Of a DNA stretch of 64,000 bases, positions 38,876 to 48,207 are shown piece after piece. Location: positions 1 through 64,000 of the forward strand of contig NZ_LJAL01000006.1 in assembly GCF_001419985.1 (NCBI RefSeq), written 5' to 3'. Made by a program: the position numbers and the translations under genes. Origin of the DNA: Loktanella sp. 5RATIMAR09 (GTDB lineage: Bacteria > Pseudomonadota > Alphaproteobacteria > Rhodobacterales > Rhodobacteraceae). Each line of letters opens with the position of its first letter. Position 1 is the stretch's first letter. Under the pieces are notes generated by a model that worked only from the letters and a program-made list of their open reading frames with translations, did not search any database and was not told where the DNA came from.

Positions 38876-39596
38876 CAAATCCGGCTTCTTTGTTGAGACG
38901 GTCACAGGCCGTCTCGATCTCGTCCTCAAGGCGGCGCATGAATTCAGCCACCTCCAAGCCCGGTTCAATCCGCGGTAAGAACTCAAAGACCGCCGTCCCC
39001 TGTTTGCGCATAACCCCGCGCTTGGGCCAGAATACGCCAACGTTGGTCGCAACCGGCACCACCGGTTGGCCCAGTTCCCGGTAGAGCGCGCCAGTCCCGA
39101 TTTTGTATGGCGCTTTCACCCCCGGGGCGATACGCGTTCCTTGGGGGTAGATAATCAGCTGACCGGCGCGCGCGCGGCCGGCCTGCACGTCGGCCACCAT
39201 CTGCTTGATCGCCACACCACGTTTGCCGCGGTCAACCGGAATGCAGCCGATCCGCAGACCGAATTGGCCGATAATCGGTGCATATTTCAGGATGGCCTTG
39301 AAAATGAATTTGCCGCGCGGCATCGCGCCATAGATCATCAGCACATCCAGAAAAGACTGGTGCTTGGGTGCGACCATGACCTCGTCACTGGGTGGATCAC
39401 CCCTGATTTCGCATTTCAGACCGATCATCCAGCCCGCGCTCCAGCGAATGTAGCGGCAATAGGCGTGACAGGCGGCGACAGCACCGTCCGCCGAAATGAT
39501 GGCGGCGGGCGTATAGATGATCCCGACGACCAGCATCGCAACATACATCTGTATGTTGAAGATCAGCGAGCGGACCCATTGGACAGCGTTGCTCAT
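38868..39596 (-). CDS. plsC: 1-acyl-sn-glycerol-3-phosphate acyltransferase (PlsC-like)
   Basis: The 242-residue protein has an N-terminal membrane helix, the catalytic KHQSFLD (HX4D) near residue 78, FIFKAILKYAPIIGQF and a YPQGTR segment near 148, where the family usually has PEGTR. It acylates lysophosphatidate in the inner membrane. The Glu-to-Gln change in the substrate-phosphate motif is worth noting, though variants exist. It overlaps ftsX by 4 bases (ATGA), linking lipid synthesis with the division genes. Confidence 0.85.
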   Translation of the reverse strand: MSNAVQWVRSLIFNIQMYVAMLVVGIIYTPAAIISADGAVAACHAYCRYIRWSAGWMIGLKCEIRGDPPSDEVMVAPKHQSFLDVLMIYGAMPRGKFIFKAILKYAPIIGQFGLRIGCIPVDRGKRGVAIKQMVADVQAGRARAGQLIIYPQGTRIAPGVKAPYKIGTGALYRELGQPVVPVATNVGVFWPKRGVMRKQGTAVFEFLPRIEPGLEVAEFMRRLEDEIETACDRLNKEAGFDG

Positions 39597-40486
39597 GTTT
39601 GTTCCCTCAATCTGCGGAACGCCGCCGCGCGGGTCGCAAAGAAGGCAACAATTGCAGCCAGAACAGGGATCAGCAAGGGCCAAACCCATTCGGCACCTTC
39701 AAAGCCGACACCCAGCAAAAGGCTACTGGTCGCATCGCCCTGCGGCATCAGGGACACAACGCCCAGTCCGATCAGCACCCCCACAAGCGCGCCCCCTGCG
39801 GCCCGCAGAGTGAAACGGCGGACAAAGGCGCGGGCGATATAGGCATCCTTGGCCCCGACCAACCGCAGAACTGCGATGATACGTGCATTGCCCGCCAGTG
39901 CGGCTTGGGCGGCCAGGGTAATCATCGCCGCCACAGTCGCGCCGATCAGCACGATAACCGACCAACCGATCAACCGCACACGTGCCGCCGCATCCAGCAG
40001 CGGCGCACGCCAAGCGGTATGGTCATCAAGGATTGCGCCAGGCACCTGCGCGGACAGACGTGCACGCAGACCTTCAACATCATAGTCGTCGCCGTCTGTC
40101 ACGATCTCGATCAGCTGTGGCACAGGCAGCGCATCAAGCGGCAGGTCGGGCCCGAACCAAGGTTCCAGCAGGGCCTGCTGTTCGTCCTGCGACAAGGCCC
40201 GCACACGCGTGACCCCCGGTGTCGTCTCCAGCACATCAAGCGCCGAAAGCAAAAGCGCATCCGCCGTGGCGGGATCAGCAGGCAAACGCAACGTCGCCGA
40301 CTGCGCCAGATCAGCGGCCCAGAGGCTTGCCACCCGATTGGTGGTGAAAGACACCGCAAGCGTGATCACCGCAAGAAACGCCATCACCGCCGCCACAAAA
40401 ACGGTCAATCGCACGGTCATACCGGTCTGCGGCACCGCGCGGTCGGCCTGCGGATCACCCAACATCAACTCCAGCAGGGCCCTCAT
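39593..40486 (-). CDS. ftsX: Cell-division ABC-transporter-like permease FtsX
   Basis: The 297-residue protein shows the FtsX layout: a cytosolic N-terminal stretch, TM1 near residue 30, an extracytoplasmic loop (about 60-165) and three C-terminal helices starting near 170, 215 and 265. With FtsE it links the divisome to peptidoglycan hydrolase activation. It overlaps ftsE by 4 bases. Confidence 0.9.
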   Translation of the reverse strand: MRALLELMLGDPQADRAVPQTGMTVRLTVFVAAVMAFLAVITLAVSFTTNRVASLWAADLAQSATLRLPADPATADALLLSALDVLETTPGVTRVRALSQDEQQALLEPWFGPDLPLDALPVPQLIEIVTDGDDYDVEGLRARLSAQVPGAILDDHTAWRAPLLDAAARVRLIGWSVIVLIGATVAAMITLAAQAALAGNARIIAVLRLVGAKDAYIARAFVRRFTLRAAGGALVGVLIGLGVVSLMPQGDATSSLLLGVGFEGAEWVWPLLIPVLAAIVAFFATRAAAFRRLREQT

Positions 40487-41157
40487 AGCTCGGCCCCTGC
40501 CTGCACAAGCTGGCCATCCTTGAGACGCAGCACACGTGCGCTGATATCTGACTTGGCCGCGCGGATCATCGCCAGATCATGGGTCGCAATCAGGATTGTC
40601 TTTCCCATTTTGTTGAGTTCGATCAGCAGGCTCAGCAAGCGCTGCGACATCTCCCAATCGACGTTGCCCGTGGGTTCGTCCGCGATAATCACATCGGGCG
40701 ACACAATCACCGCGCGCGCAAGTGCCGCGCGCTGGCGTTCTCCGCCCGAGAGTTCGGGTGGCCGCTGGTTGGCCTGTGGCCCCAACCCCACCCAGTTCAG
40801 CAGTTCGTGCAGGTTCTGCGCGGCTTCATGCCCGCGCCCTGACACCGTGAGAGGCAACGCGATATTCTCGGCAATGCTCAGATGATCCAGAAACTGGCAG
40901 TCCTGATGTACAACGCCGATGCGCCGGCGGGACATTGCCACCTCATCACGGTTCAGAGCGCCGGCATCTTGGCCGAAAACGCGAACTTTGCCTTTATTTG
41001 CCCGTAAATCCGCATAGCATAGCCGTAGCAATGTGGTCTTTCCCGCACCTGACGGCCCCGTCAAAAAATGGAATGAACCGGGCGCAAGCGTCAGGGATAT
41101 ATGGGAAAAAAGCGTCTGACCACCATATCCGTATGAGACGTTCTCTAATTCGATCAC
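40483..41157 (-). CDS. ftsE: Cell-division ATP-binding protein FtsE
   Basis: The 224-residue ABC ATPase has Walker A GPSGAGKTT, Q-loop HQDCQFLDHL, signature LSGGERQR, Walker B VIIADEPTGNVD and the H-switch THD. It energises FtsX. GTG start at 41157 behind AGAGGAAGA; an upstream ATG would add a segment not found in the family. It is divergent from the zinc-ribbon gene across 170 bases. Confidence 0.93.
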   Translation of the reverse strand: MIELENVSYGYGGQTLFSHISLTLAPGSFHFLTGPSGAGKTTLLRLCYADLRANKGKVRVFGQDAGALNRDEVAMSRRRIGVVHQDCQFLDHLSIAENIALPLTVSGRGHEAAQNLHELLNWVGLGPQANQRPPELSGGERQRAALARAVIVSPDVIIADEPTGNVDWEMSQRLLSLLIELNKMGKTILIATHDLAMIRAAKSDISARVLRLKDGQLVQAGAEL

Positions 41158-41327
41158 GGTTCTTCCTCTGGCACTACACCGCTCTTCTGCCCAAATCTGC
41201 AACAGGTTTCAATGACCGCGCACCACTGCGTGCGCAAAACCTTTGCGTTTGGCGCAACGGTTGCTAAATTGCCGTCGGTGACAACAATAACCGCTCTAAA
41301 CCACCGGGCAGGCAGAAGGAATGTAAC

Positions 41328-42227
41328 ATGAGGCTGATTTGCCCCAATTGCGAAGCGCAGTACGAGGTCTCGGATGATGCGATTCCTCCGGGCGGGCGCG
41401 ATGTGCAATGTTCGAATTGCCAACTGTCCTGGTTCCAGACCGAAAAACCAACAGTGCCGGGGCGTACGACACTGAAGCTAAGCAACGATCAAGAGCCGGA
41501 AGATGCTGCGCCAACGCAGGTGACTGAGTCAGAGCACGAAGTGACGGCAGAAATGCCCGAAGAACCCGCGCAAAGCTTTGTTGAGGACGTCGCTTCGGAT
41601 TTCCCACAAACCGCGCAAGAGCCAGAGCCTGCCCCGAAAACATCGACTGCGCCGCCAGAGCCGATGCGCCGACAACTGGACAATGCTGTCGCGAATATCC
41701 TGCGCGAAGAGGCCGCACTTGGCACAGCTGCAGTTGCGGCCACGCCAAAGGCGCCCAGCCCCGTTGCAGATCCGCCTGCACCCGAAACGCCCAAACCTGC
41801 CGCGCCTGTCGCAGCTGACGAAACCCGTCAGCGCATAGCCATGATGACCGCCGAAGAGGGTGGTGTCCGCAGCGGCACAAAAGCCGGCACGGCAAAAGGC
41901 GACACAGCCAATGCCGACGAGGCGCACCTGCGGACGGTTCCGTCCATCAACGAGATCAACGCAACTTTGCGCGCGAGGGCGCAGGCCAATGACGCGTCGG
42001 GGCTGACCGAGGCGGAAAAGATCGAAGCCGTTGAACGTAAAGGGTTCCGGCGCGGGTTCTTCTGGGTTTTGCTGCTCATGATCCTCGCGATCCTGCCTTA
42101 CGTCTTTGCAGAGCAGATCACCGAGAACCTGCCACAGACAACCGGATTCATGGCATCCTATGTCATGACCATCGACCAACTGCGCCTGTCACTCAGCGAG
42201 ATGGTGAGCGGGCTTATGGCAGAATAA
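41328..42227 (+). CDS. Zinc-ribbon (MJ0042-type) membrane protein
   Basis: The 299-residue protein starts with MRLICPNCEAQYEV and a second pair in VQCSNCQLSW, the four-cysteine zinc-ribbon of the MJ0042 type. A long Pro/Ala/Glu-rich disordered region follows, then one transmembrane helix (FFWVLLLMILAILPYVF near residue 245). Such proteins are common in alphaproteobacteria and of unknown role. Divergence from ftsEX hints at an envelope connection, nothing more. Confidence 0.8.
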   Translation: MRLICPNCEAQYEVSDDAIPPGGRDVQCSNCQLSWFQTEKPTVPGRTTLKLSNDQEPEDAAPTQVTESEHEVTAEMPEEPAQSFVEDVASDFPQTAQEPEPAPKTSTAPPEPMRRQLDNAVANILREEAALGTAAVAATPKAPSPVADPPAPETPKPAAPVAADETRQRIAMMTAEEGGVRSGTKAGTAKGDTANADEAHLRTVPSINEINATLRARAQANDASGLTEAEKIEAVERKGFRRGFFWVLLLMILAILPYVFAEQITENLPQTTGFMASYVMTIDQLRLSLSEMVSGLMAE

Positions 42228-42237
42228 TCTGCCATAA
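42214..42237. terminator. Perfect hairpin over the stop codon of the zinc-ribbon gene
   Basis: TTATGGCAGA (42214-42223) and TCTGCCATAA (42228-42237) form a 10-bp stem with a 4-base loop. The stop codon TAA lies in the loop. It can work for both convergent genes here. Confidence 0.7.
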
Positions 42238-42272
42238 ACCGCCTGAGGAATCACGAAAGCCTTGTCGCTGAT

Positions 42273-44963
42273 CTAGAACTGATCCAGCAAACGCCGCAGA
42301 TAGTCCCGTTCAATTTCGGGTCTGTCCTGCTCGGCTGACCGGCGGCGGATTTCCCCGAGCAGTTCTTCGGCGCGGCGGTTGATGTCGCCGTTACCCAAGA
42401 GCTCTTGATCGGTCCCAAGCTGGCCGGTGTTGCCCATTTCGCGCCCCAAGGGGTCGCGCTGTCCGGGTGTCGGACGGCCATTTGCCTCGCCCTGTTCCGC
42501 ACCTTGACCGGGCTCTGCATTCTGGTTCTCGGCCATTGCCTGACCCAGTTCACGCATCCCGTTGCGCAGGGCGTCCATCGCTTCGGCCTGCTGGTCGATC
42601 GCCTCTGCCAGATCGCCGTCACGCAGGGCGTCCTCGGCGCCTTCCATTGCACCTTCGGCACGTTCAAGAGAGCGGCGTGCCTGCTCGCCCGCGTCACCGC
42701 CGAGGTTTGGAAGGCCGTTGCGCTGCCGCTCCAACTCTTCGCGCAATGCACGCTGACGTTCCGCGAGACTGCGTTGATCGCCCTCGCCACCCGCACCGCT
42801 GCCGCTTTGTTGGCCGCTCTCGGCATTCTCGCCGACGCCCTGACCTTGACCTTGCTGGCCACCCTGGCCCGGCTCAGTGCCCTGATTGCCCTGTTGTCCA
42901 GGCTGCGTACCGGGTTCCTGCCCGTCCTGGCCTTGCTGCCCCTGTTGCCCTTGCTGGCCCTGCTGGCCCTGGTCGCCGGGATTAAACTGGTCCTGCAGGT
43001 CGCTGAAACTGTCGTCTGAAAGCTCTTCTTGCTCGCGCAGTGTGTCAGACAGGTCCTGCATTGATTGTTCGCCCGGGCTTGGCGGGCCATCGCCACCCTC
43101 GCCTTGGGTGACGCGCATGTTTTCCATCATCTGGTTGAGCTGTTCCATCAGCTCTTGCGCCTCGGCCATGCGCCCCTCTTGCATCAGCTCTTCGATGCGG
43201 TCCATCAGGGCCTGCAACTCATCCATGCCCATCTGCTGACCCTGCTGGCCGCTATCCGCCTGATCGGTGCCATCAGACGGCTCTGATTCTTCGGCCAGCA
43301 TGCGCAGATAGTCGTTCGTTGCCTCACGCAACTCCTGCATCAATTCGGCAATCTCCTCATCCGAAGCACCGTTGCGCATCGCCTCTGCCAGCCGCTCTTG
43401 CGCGCGGCGCAGGCGTTCACGGGCATCGGCCAAACGGCCATCCTCCAACTGGATCGCCAGATCCCACAGTGCTTCGACGATTTCTGCCTGCCCTTCATCG
43501 GTCAGGCCGGTTTCGGCAAAACTGTCCAGCCTGCGAATAATGGTGCGCAAGCGCAGATATGTTGTCTCGTTCGAGAAAAGGCCTTCGGGGCGATGCGACA
43601 CAGCGCGCAAAATCTGGTTCACGCGAGGCGCGTTGGCCTTGGACCACATCAGGTCACGCCGCTGTTCGATTACCGCACGGGCGAAGGGCTGAAAGAACCG
43701 GCGCCCGGGCATAGTCATCGGCTCTGGCGGGGTTCTGCCGGTTTGCTCGGCGGCGTCGATCACCTCAAGCGTGAGGGTCACAGGCAGGTTCGCCAAAGGA
43801 TGCTCGCTCAGGTTATCGACCAGAAATTCGTCAAAGTCCGACCGGTCGCCGGTGAAAGGCATCGGCAAATCCAGCACCAAAGGATCAATGGGGTCGGGAT
43901 CAATCGTCAAGCCGTGCTGGCGCACGACCTCAGTGAGATCAAGGGTGAAGGTGGCGGTGCCAAATTCGACGCCGTAGTCATCCACCGCGCTGAACGGCTG
44001 GGATAATTCGCCCATCGCATCCACTTCGATCGGCCCAGTGAGATCAACGCTCGGTGCCTGGTCTTCAATCGCGGTGATCTCCCACGTCGTATCCCTGCCA
44101 CCACGAATTGCAAGGGTGCCGGATTGGGAGACCGTGAACTGCTGCTGTGCTGCAGCCGCCGAGCCCAAATCCTCAACCCGCCCCGAGACTGTCTCGGACA
44201 CTGTCAGCGCGCCCACTTCACCGTAAAGGCGCAACGTCACCTGACTGCCCACAGCCACGCGCAGGGGCCCCGCTGGCACGTCGTTGAGGTAAATCGAAGG
44301 CTTACCGGTATAGGCGGGGGCTTCGACCCACCCTTCCCAGACAGGACCGGTTGCCAAACTCTGCTCGCCACGGGTGACCATGTCACCTACCGAACCGACG
44401 CGCAGGAATGATCCGAACAGCAAAGCCGCAACAAAGAACAACAGCGCAATAAACCGCAAACCGTACGGGTCGCGATCCGAGATCCGCAAATCAGGCTCAA
44501 TCGCTCGTGCGTCTTTCGTGCGTGCGGACATACGCTCCATATGCGCACGCCACACTGCCTCGGATGCGGCGTCTCCGCTGCCAATCGCCTGCGTATCTGC
44601 TATCGCGGCAATCGGCCGGCCTGGCAAGGCCGCATCGACACGGCGCAACGCCTCGGCCGCCGATGGCATGCGAAAACGCCAGATACCCCACACCAAGGTT
44701 GCAATAAACGCGATGACGGCCACAACGGCACCGCCCCAAATCACCTCAAGCGGCAGCACATCCTGCCAGCCCATCATCAAGGGCGCGAGGATCAGAAAAA
44801 CGGCGGTCCAGAACGGCCAGAACGCGCGCACAACCTGTTCGGCCACCATACCCAAACGGGTGGCGGCAACCGGAAAGCGCAGGTGGCGCATCGGGTCGTT
44901 GCGATCTTTCAGCGGGCCTCTCCCTTTCTCGTGACGCGCGGCGGGAGGCTCTGTTTCATTCAA
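42273..44963 (-). CDS. TIGR02302-like (DUF4175) low-complexity membrane protein
   Basis: The 896-residue protein has two or three N-terminal membrane helices (near residues 45-100 and 170), a beta-rich extracytoplasmic part, then a helical section with repeated Glu/Gln-rich coils. A Gly/Gln low-complexity tract follows at about 660-750, and the conserved C-terminal end DPLGRE...RDYLRRLLDQF closes it. This is the architecture of the alphaproteobacterial TIGR02302 family, whose function is unknown. It overlaps lysA by 8 bases, so it belongs to the argH-lysA transcription unit. Confidence 0.85.
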   Translation of the reverse strand: MNETEPPAARHEKGRGPLKDRNDPMRHLRFPVAATRLGMVAEQVVRAFWPFWTAVFLILAPLMMGWQDVLPLEVIWGGAVVAVIAFIATLVWGIWRFRMPSAAEALRRVDAALPGRPIAAIADTQAIGSGDAASEAVWRAHMERMSARTKDARAIEPDLRISDRDPYGLRFIALLFFVAALLFGSFLRVGSVGDMVTRGEQSLATGPVWEGWVEAPAYTGKPSIYLNDVPAGPLRVAVGSQVTLRLYGEVGALTVSETVSGRVEDLGSAAAAQQQFTVSQSGTLAIRGGRDTTWEITAIEDQAPSVDLTGPIEVDAMGELSQPFSAVDDYGVEFGTATFTLDLTEVVRQHGLTIDPDPIDPLVLDLPMPFTGDRSDFDEFLVDNLSEHPLANLPVTLTLEVIDAAEQTGRTPPEPMTMPGRRFFQPFARAVIEQRRDLMWSKANAPRVNQILRAVSHRPEGLFSNETTYLRLRTIIRRLDSFAETGLTDEGQAEIVEALWDLAIQLEDGRLADARERLRRAQERLAEAMRNGASDEEIAELMQELREATNDYLRMLAEESEPSDGTDQADSGQQGQQMGMDELQALMDRIEELMQEGRMAEAQELMEQLNQMMENMRVTQGEGGDGPPSPGEQSMQDLSDTLREQEELSDDSFSDLQDQFNPGDQGQQGQQGQQGQQGQDGQEPGTQPGQQGNQGTEPGQGGQQGQGQGVGENAESGQQSGSGAGGEGDQRSLAERQRALREELERQRNGLPNLGGDAGEQARRSLERAEGAMEGAEDALRDGDLAEAIDQQAEAMDALRNGMRELGQAMAENQNAEPGQGAEQGEANGRPTPGQRDPLGREMGNTGQLGTDQELLGNGDINRRAEELLGEIRRRSAEQDRPEIERDYLRRLLDQF
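42921..42973. repeat. Short tandem repeat coding for GQQ units
   Basis: About five 9-base units, variants of CCCTGCTGG on the plus strand, encode successive Gly-Gln-Gln triplets inside the low-complexity tract of the TIGR02302-like protein. Such a tract can change length by slippage in steps of three codons without a frameshift. Confidence 0.7.
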
Positions 44964-46224
44964 GCCATGCCGGAACGTTATCGCGTGCGATCATCTCTTC
45001 ATAGGTAGGGCGTGGGCGGATAACTGCAAATTGATCACCATCCACCAGAACCTCGGGGATGAGCGGGCGGGAATTGTATTCCGACGACATGACCGCACCA
45101 TAAGCCCCGGCCGAGCGGAACGCGACCAGATCACCGGCAGCAACAGGGGGCATTTCGCGACCTTTGGCAAAGGTATCGCCGCTTTCACAGACCGGTCCCA
45201 CAATATCGTACTTTGCAGGCGTTGTCCCTGCAGGTGCCTCGTTCACAGGGATAATGTCGTGCCATGCGTCATACATCGCAGGGCGAATCAGATCGTTCAT
45301 CGCGCCATCAAGGATCAGGAATTCGCGATCTTCACCGGATTTCACGTAGATCACTTTGGACACCATCAACCCGGCATTGCCGGAAATCAGACGCCCCGGC
45401 TCAATCTCGATCTCGCAGCCCAGATGGCCAACGGTGCGCTGAATAAGCGCACCGTAGTCGGTCGGCAATGGCGGTGCTTCGTTCGACCGCGCGTATGGAA
45501 TGCCCAAACCACCACCCAGATCAAGACGCGTGATCTCATGCCCGTCTGCGCGCAGCTGTTCGGTCAGTTCGGCAACCTTGTTATAGGCGGCCTCAAACGG
45601 CGCCAATTCGGTCAACTGTGATCCGATATGCACATCGATCCCGATAACCTTCAGGCCCGGCATGCGCGCGGCCATCGCATAGACTTCGCGCGCACGGCTG
45701 ATGGGGATGCCAAACTTGTTCTCTGATTTGCCGGTGGCGATCTTGGCGTGGGTCTTGGCGTCGACATCGGGGTTCACACGGATCGTGATCGGTGCCACGG
45801 CCCCGAGCGATTGCGCCACCTGATCCAGCACCACCATCTCAGGTTCGCTTTCAACGTTGAACTGGCGGATGCCCCCCTTGATCGCGAGACGCATTTCATC
45901 GGCCGTTTTGCCCACACCGGAAAAGACGATACGATCACCGGGCACACCTGCGGCCTTGGCGCGTAGGTATTCACCGCCCGACACCACATCCATGCCAGCG
46001 CCAGCATTGCCCAACAACTTGATGACCGCCTGATTGGAAAGCGATTTCATCGCAAAACAAACAAGATGGTCGCCCCAGGCCAACGCCTCGTCAAACAGCT
46101 GGAAATGCCGCTTCAATGTGGCCGTTGAATAGACGTAAAACGGTGTGCCAACAGCTGCCGCAATATCTGCAACAGGCACATCTTCTGCATACAGCGCGCC
46201 ATCACGATAAAGAAAATGATCCAA
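44956..46224 (-). CDS. lysA: Diaminopimelate decarboxylase
   Basis: The 422-residue PLP enzyme has the fold-III barrel with the PLP lysine in CFAMKSL near residue 57, GGEYLRA, the HIGSQ segment, and the active-site motif CESGDTFAKGR in the C-terminal barrel. It makes lysine from meso-DAP. The TTG at 46224 gives the family N terminus (DHFLYRDG) with AAGGA-like sequence upstream; an in-frame ATG at 46260 is the alternative. It is in one unit with argH, the lipoprotein and DUF2834 upstream. Confidence 0.92.
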   Translation of the reverse strand: MDHFLYRDGALYAEDVPVADIAAAVGTPFYVYSTATLKRHFQLFDEALAWGDHLVCFAMKSLSNQAVIKLLGNAGAGMDVVSGGEYLRAKAAGVPGDRIVFSGVGKTADEMRLAIKGGIRQFNVESEPEMVVLDQVAQSLGAVAPITIRVNPDVDAKTHAKIATGKSENKFGIPISRAREVYAMAARMPGLKVIGIDVHIGSQLTELAPFEAAYNKVAELTEQLRADGHEITRLDLGGGLGIPYARSNEAPPLPTDYGALIQRTVGHLGCEIEIEPGRLISGNAGLMVSKVIYVKSGEDREFLILDGAMNDLIRPAMYDAWHDIIPVNEAPAGTTPAKYDIVGPVCESGDTFAKGREMPPVAAGDLVAFRSAGAYGAVMSSEYNSRPLIPEVLVDGDQFAVIRPRPTYEEMIARDNVPAWLE

Positions 46225-46299
46225 GCCTGAGATCCTTGTCCAAAACCAGGCTTCGGACATAGCAGATCACAGGCAAAGACCAACCCTGATTCATGCGAC

Positions 46300-46635
46300 T
46301 TAAACGCGGACCTGATGTTTGTCGCGGCGATACACGATCCGGTCCCGCAAATAGAGATAAAGCGGCAAGCCACAGCTGACACCGATGCAGAAAGTTGCGG
46401 GGATCGCCAGCAGGCTCAGCCAGTTTTTGGTCCTGACTGCCTCTGCGATGATCCAGACTGTCAGCGCAATCGCGGCAATCGTCAAATCCCAGACAAGCCC
46501 GCTGGTCGCCGCATTCACATGCCATGCGTCAACCATCGCCATGATGCTCCAGCCCTCGGCCTGAAACCACGAGATGAAGTAATACATCGGGTGGATCGCA
46601 CCCCAGATCGCAAGCGCCAGAAAAACATTCCGCAT
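46300..46635 (-). CDS. DUF2834 small membrane protein
   Basis: The 111-residue protein has three hydrophobic helices (starting near residues 4, 45 and 73) with a central GLVWDLTIAA segment and matches the DUF2834 pattern. The function is unknown. Its ATG overlaps the lipoprotein stop (TAATG). The 75-base gap to lysA shows no clear terminator. Confidence 0.8.
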   Translation of the reverse strand: MRNVFLALAIWGAIHPMYYFISWFQAEGWSIMAMVDAWHVNAATSGLVWDLTIAAIALTVWIIAEAVRTKNWLSLLAIPATFCIGVSCGLPLYLYLRDRIVYRRDKHQVRV

Positions 46636-46808
46636 TACAAACCAACCCCTATTGAAAATGTGCCGTTTGATGCGCCGATACTTGCATCGGTGCTGACACC
46701 ATTGGTGCCCACATTCAGGCCGACATTGGCTGACGGCGTCAGCGGTGGGCCATCAGCGCCACAAGCCGTCAATGCGGCGATGGTCAAAATCAATGCAACA
46801 CGCTTCAT
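46635..46808 (-). CDS. Very small lipoprotein between argH and DUF2834
   Basis: The 57-residue protein consists of a signal peptide with the lipobox LTAC (Cys near residue 16) and a short, Asn/Gly/Ser-rich mature part ([17 protein letters not shown]). It would be anchored in a membrane by a lipid. The ATG at 46808 overlaps the argH stop (ATGA), indicating coupled translation. No function is known; similar tiny lipoproteins follow argH in relatives as far as I recall. Confidence 0.75.
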   Translation of the reverse strand: MKRVALILTIAALTACGADGPPLTPSANVGLNVGTNGVSTDASIGASNGTFSIGVGL

Positions 46809-48193
46809 TTCAAAATCTCTTTCCAATGCGCCACCTGCGCCATGACCTGTGACGGTGCCGTCCCGCCGAAACTGGTGCGTGACGCGACCGAGTTTTCAAC
46901 CCCCAGCACATCAAAGACATCCGCGCGGATACCTGCGTGCACGCCCTGCATGTCAGCCAGCGTCAGATCGGGCAGATCACACCCCTTCCCTTCCGCCAGC
47001 GCCACAAGCGAGCCTGTCACGTGATGCGCCTCACGGAAAGGTAGCCCAAGTTCGCGCACCAGCCAATCGGCCAGATCGGTCGCGGTCGAAAATCCGCTAG
47101 AGGCTGCGGCTTTCAGTTTCTCGCGCTGTGCAGTCATATCGCCGACCATCCCTGTCATCGCCGCCAGCGCCAGCATCAGGTTGTCAGCCGCATCAAAAGT
47201 CTGTTCCTTGTCTTCCTGCATGTCTTTGGAATAAGCCAGCGGCAGGCCTTTCATCACAGTCATCAGCGCGACATTTGCACCAAAGATCCGGCCGATCTTG
47301 GCACGGATCAATTCCGCCGCATCAGGATTACGCTTTTGCGGCATGATCGACGACCCCGTCGACCATTTGTCCGACATCTTTACAAAACGGAACTGGGCCG
47401 AAGACCAGATTACCAGCTCTTCAGCCAGACGGCTCAGGTGCATCGCACAGATGCTGGAGGCCGCAAGAAACTCGAGCGCGAAATCACGGTCTGATACCGC
47501 ATCAAGCGAATTGGCCATCGGGCGGTCAAAGCCCAGCGCCTTTGCCGTCATCTCACGATCAATCGGGAAGGATGTACCGGCAAGGGCAGCCGCGCCCAGA
47601 GGCGAGGTGTTCATCCGCTTGCGCGCATCCGCAAAACGCGACCGGTCGCGCGCGAACATTTCAACATAGGCCAGCATATGATGGCCCCATGTCACAGGCT
47701 GCGCTGTCTGCAAATGCGTAAACCCGGGCATGACCCAATCAGCACCAGCCTCGGCCTGCGCGACAAGCGCCTTGCAAAGTGCTGCAAGCGCCTCATCTGC
47801 CTGATCGCATTGATCGCGGACCCATAGGCGGAAATCGACGGCCACCTGATCATTGCGCGACCGCGCCGTGTGCAAACGCCCCGCCGATTCACCGATCGTG
47901 TCGCGCAACCGCGCCTCGACATTCATGTGAATATCCTCAAGTGCGGCCGAAAACGGAAAATCACCCGTTTCAATCTCTGACAAAACGGTGAGGAGGCCTT
48001 CCCGTATCGCCTCGGCATCGGTATCTGTAATAATGCCTGTGGCGGCCAACATGGCGGCGTGGGCACGTGAACCTGCGATGTCCTGCGGCGCAAGACGGCG
48101 GTCATACCCGATTGAGGCATTAATCGCCTCCATAATCGCGTCTGGTCCGGCGGCGAAACGTCCGCCCCACATTGTGTTTGCAGATTTGGTCAT
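46805..48193 (-). CDS. argH: Argininosuccinate lyase
   Basis: The 462-residue protein shows the fumarase/ASL superfamily layout: [11 protein letters not shown] start, [10 protein letters not shown] (the substrate-binding Ser-Arg-Asn), [13 protein letters not shown], and the signature [12 protein letters not shown] with the catalytic Ser. It releases arginine and fumarate in the final step of arginine synthesis. It is the first gene of the argH-lipoprotein-DUF2834-lysA-TIGR02302 unit and is divergent from tlpA by only 14 bases. Confidence 0.96.
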   Translation of the reverse strand: MTKSANTMWGGRFAAGPDAIMEAINASIGYDRRLAPQDIAGSRAHAAMLAATGIITDTDAEAIREGLLTVLSEIETGDFPFSAALEDIHMNVEARLRDTIGESAGRLHTARSRNDQVAVDFRLWVRDQCDQADEALAALCKALVAQAEAGADWVMPGFTHLQTAQPVTWGHHMLAYVEMFARDRSRFADARKRMNTSPLGAAALAGTSFPIDREMTAKALGFDRPMANSLDAVSDRDFALEFLAASSICAMHLSRLAEELVIWSSAQFRFVKMSDKWSTGSSIMPQKRNPDAAELIRAKIGRIFGANVALMTVMKGLPLAYSKDMQEDKEQTFDAADNLMLALAAMTGMVGDMTAQREKLKAAASSGFSTATDLADWLVRELGLPFREAHHVTGSLVALAEGKGCDLPDLTLADMQGVHAGIRADVFDVLGVENSVASRTSFGGTAPSQVMAQVAHWKEILK

Positions 48194-48207
48194 AAAGGAA
48201 GTCGCCC

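Noticed and set aside
39599-40885. 428-codon plus-strand frame opposite ftsX and ftsE
   Set aside because: Shadow of ftsXE. Rich in Gln, Arg and His, as expected from antisense of GC-rich coding sequence.
42850-43000. CRISPR-like array suggested by short regular repeats
   Set aside because: The units are 9 bases long, in frame and without spacers, encoding GQQ triplets inside a long protein.
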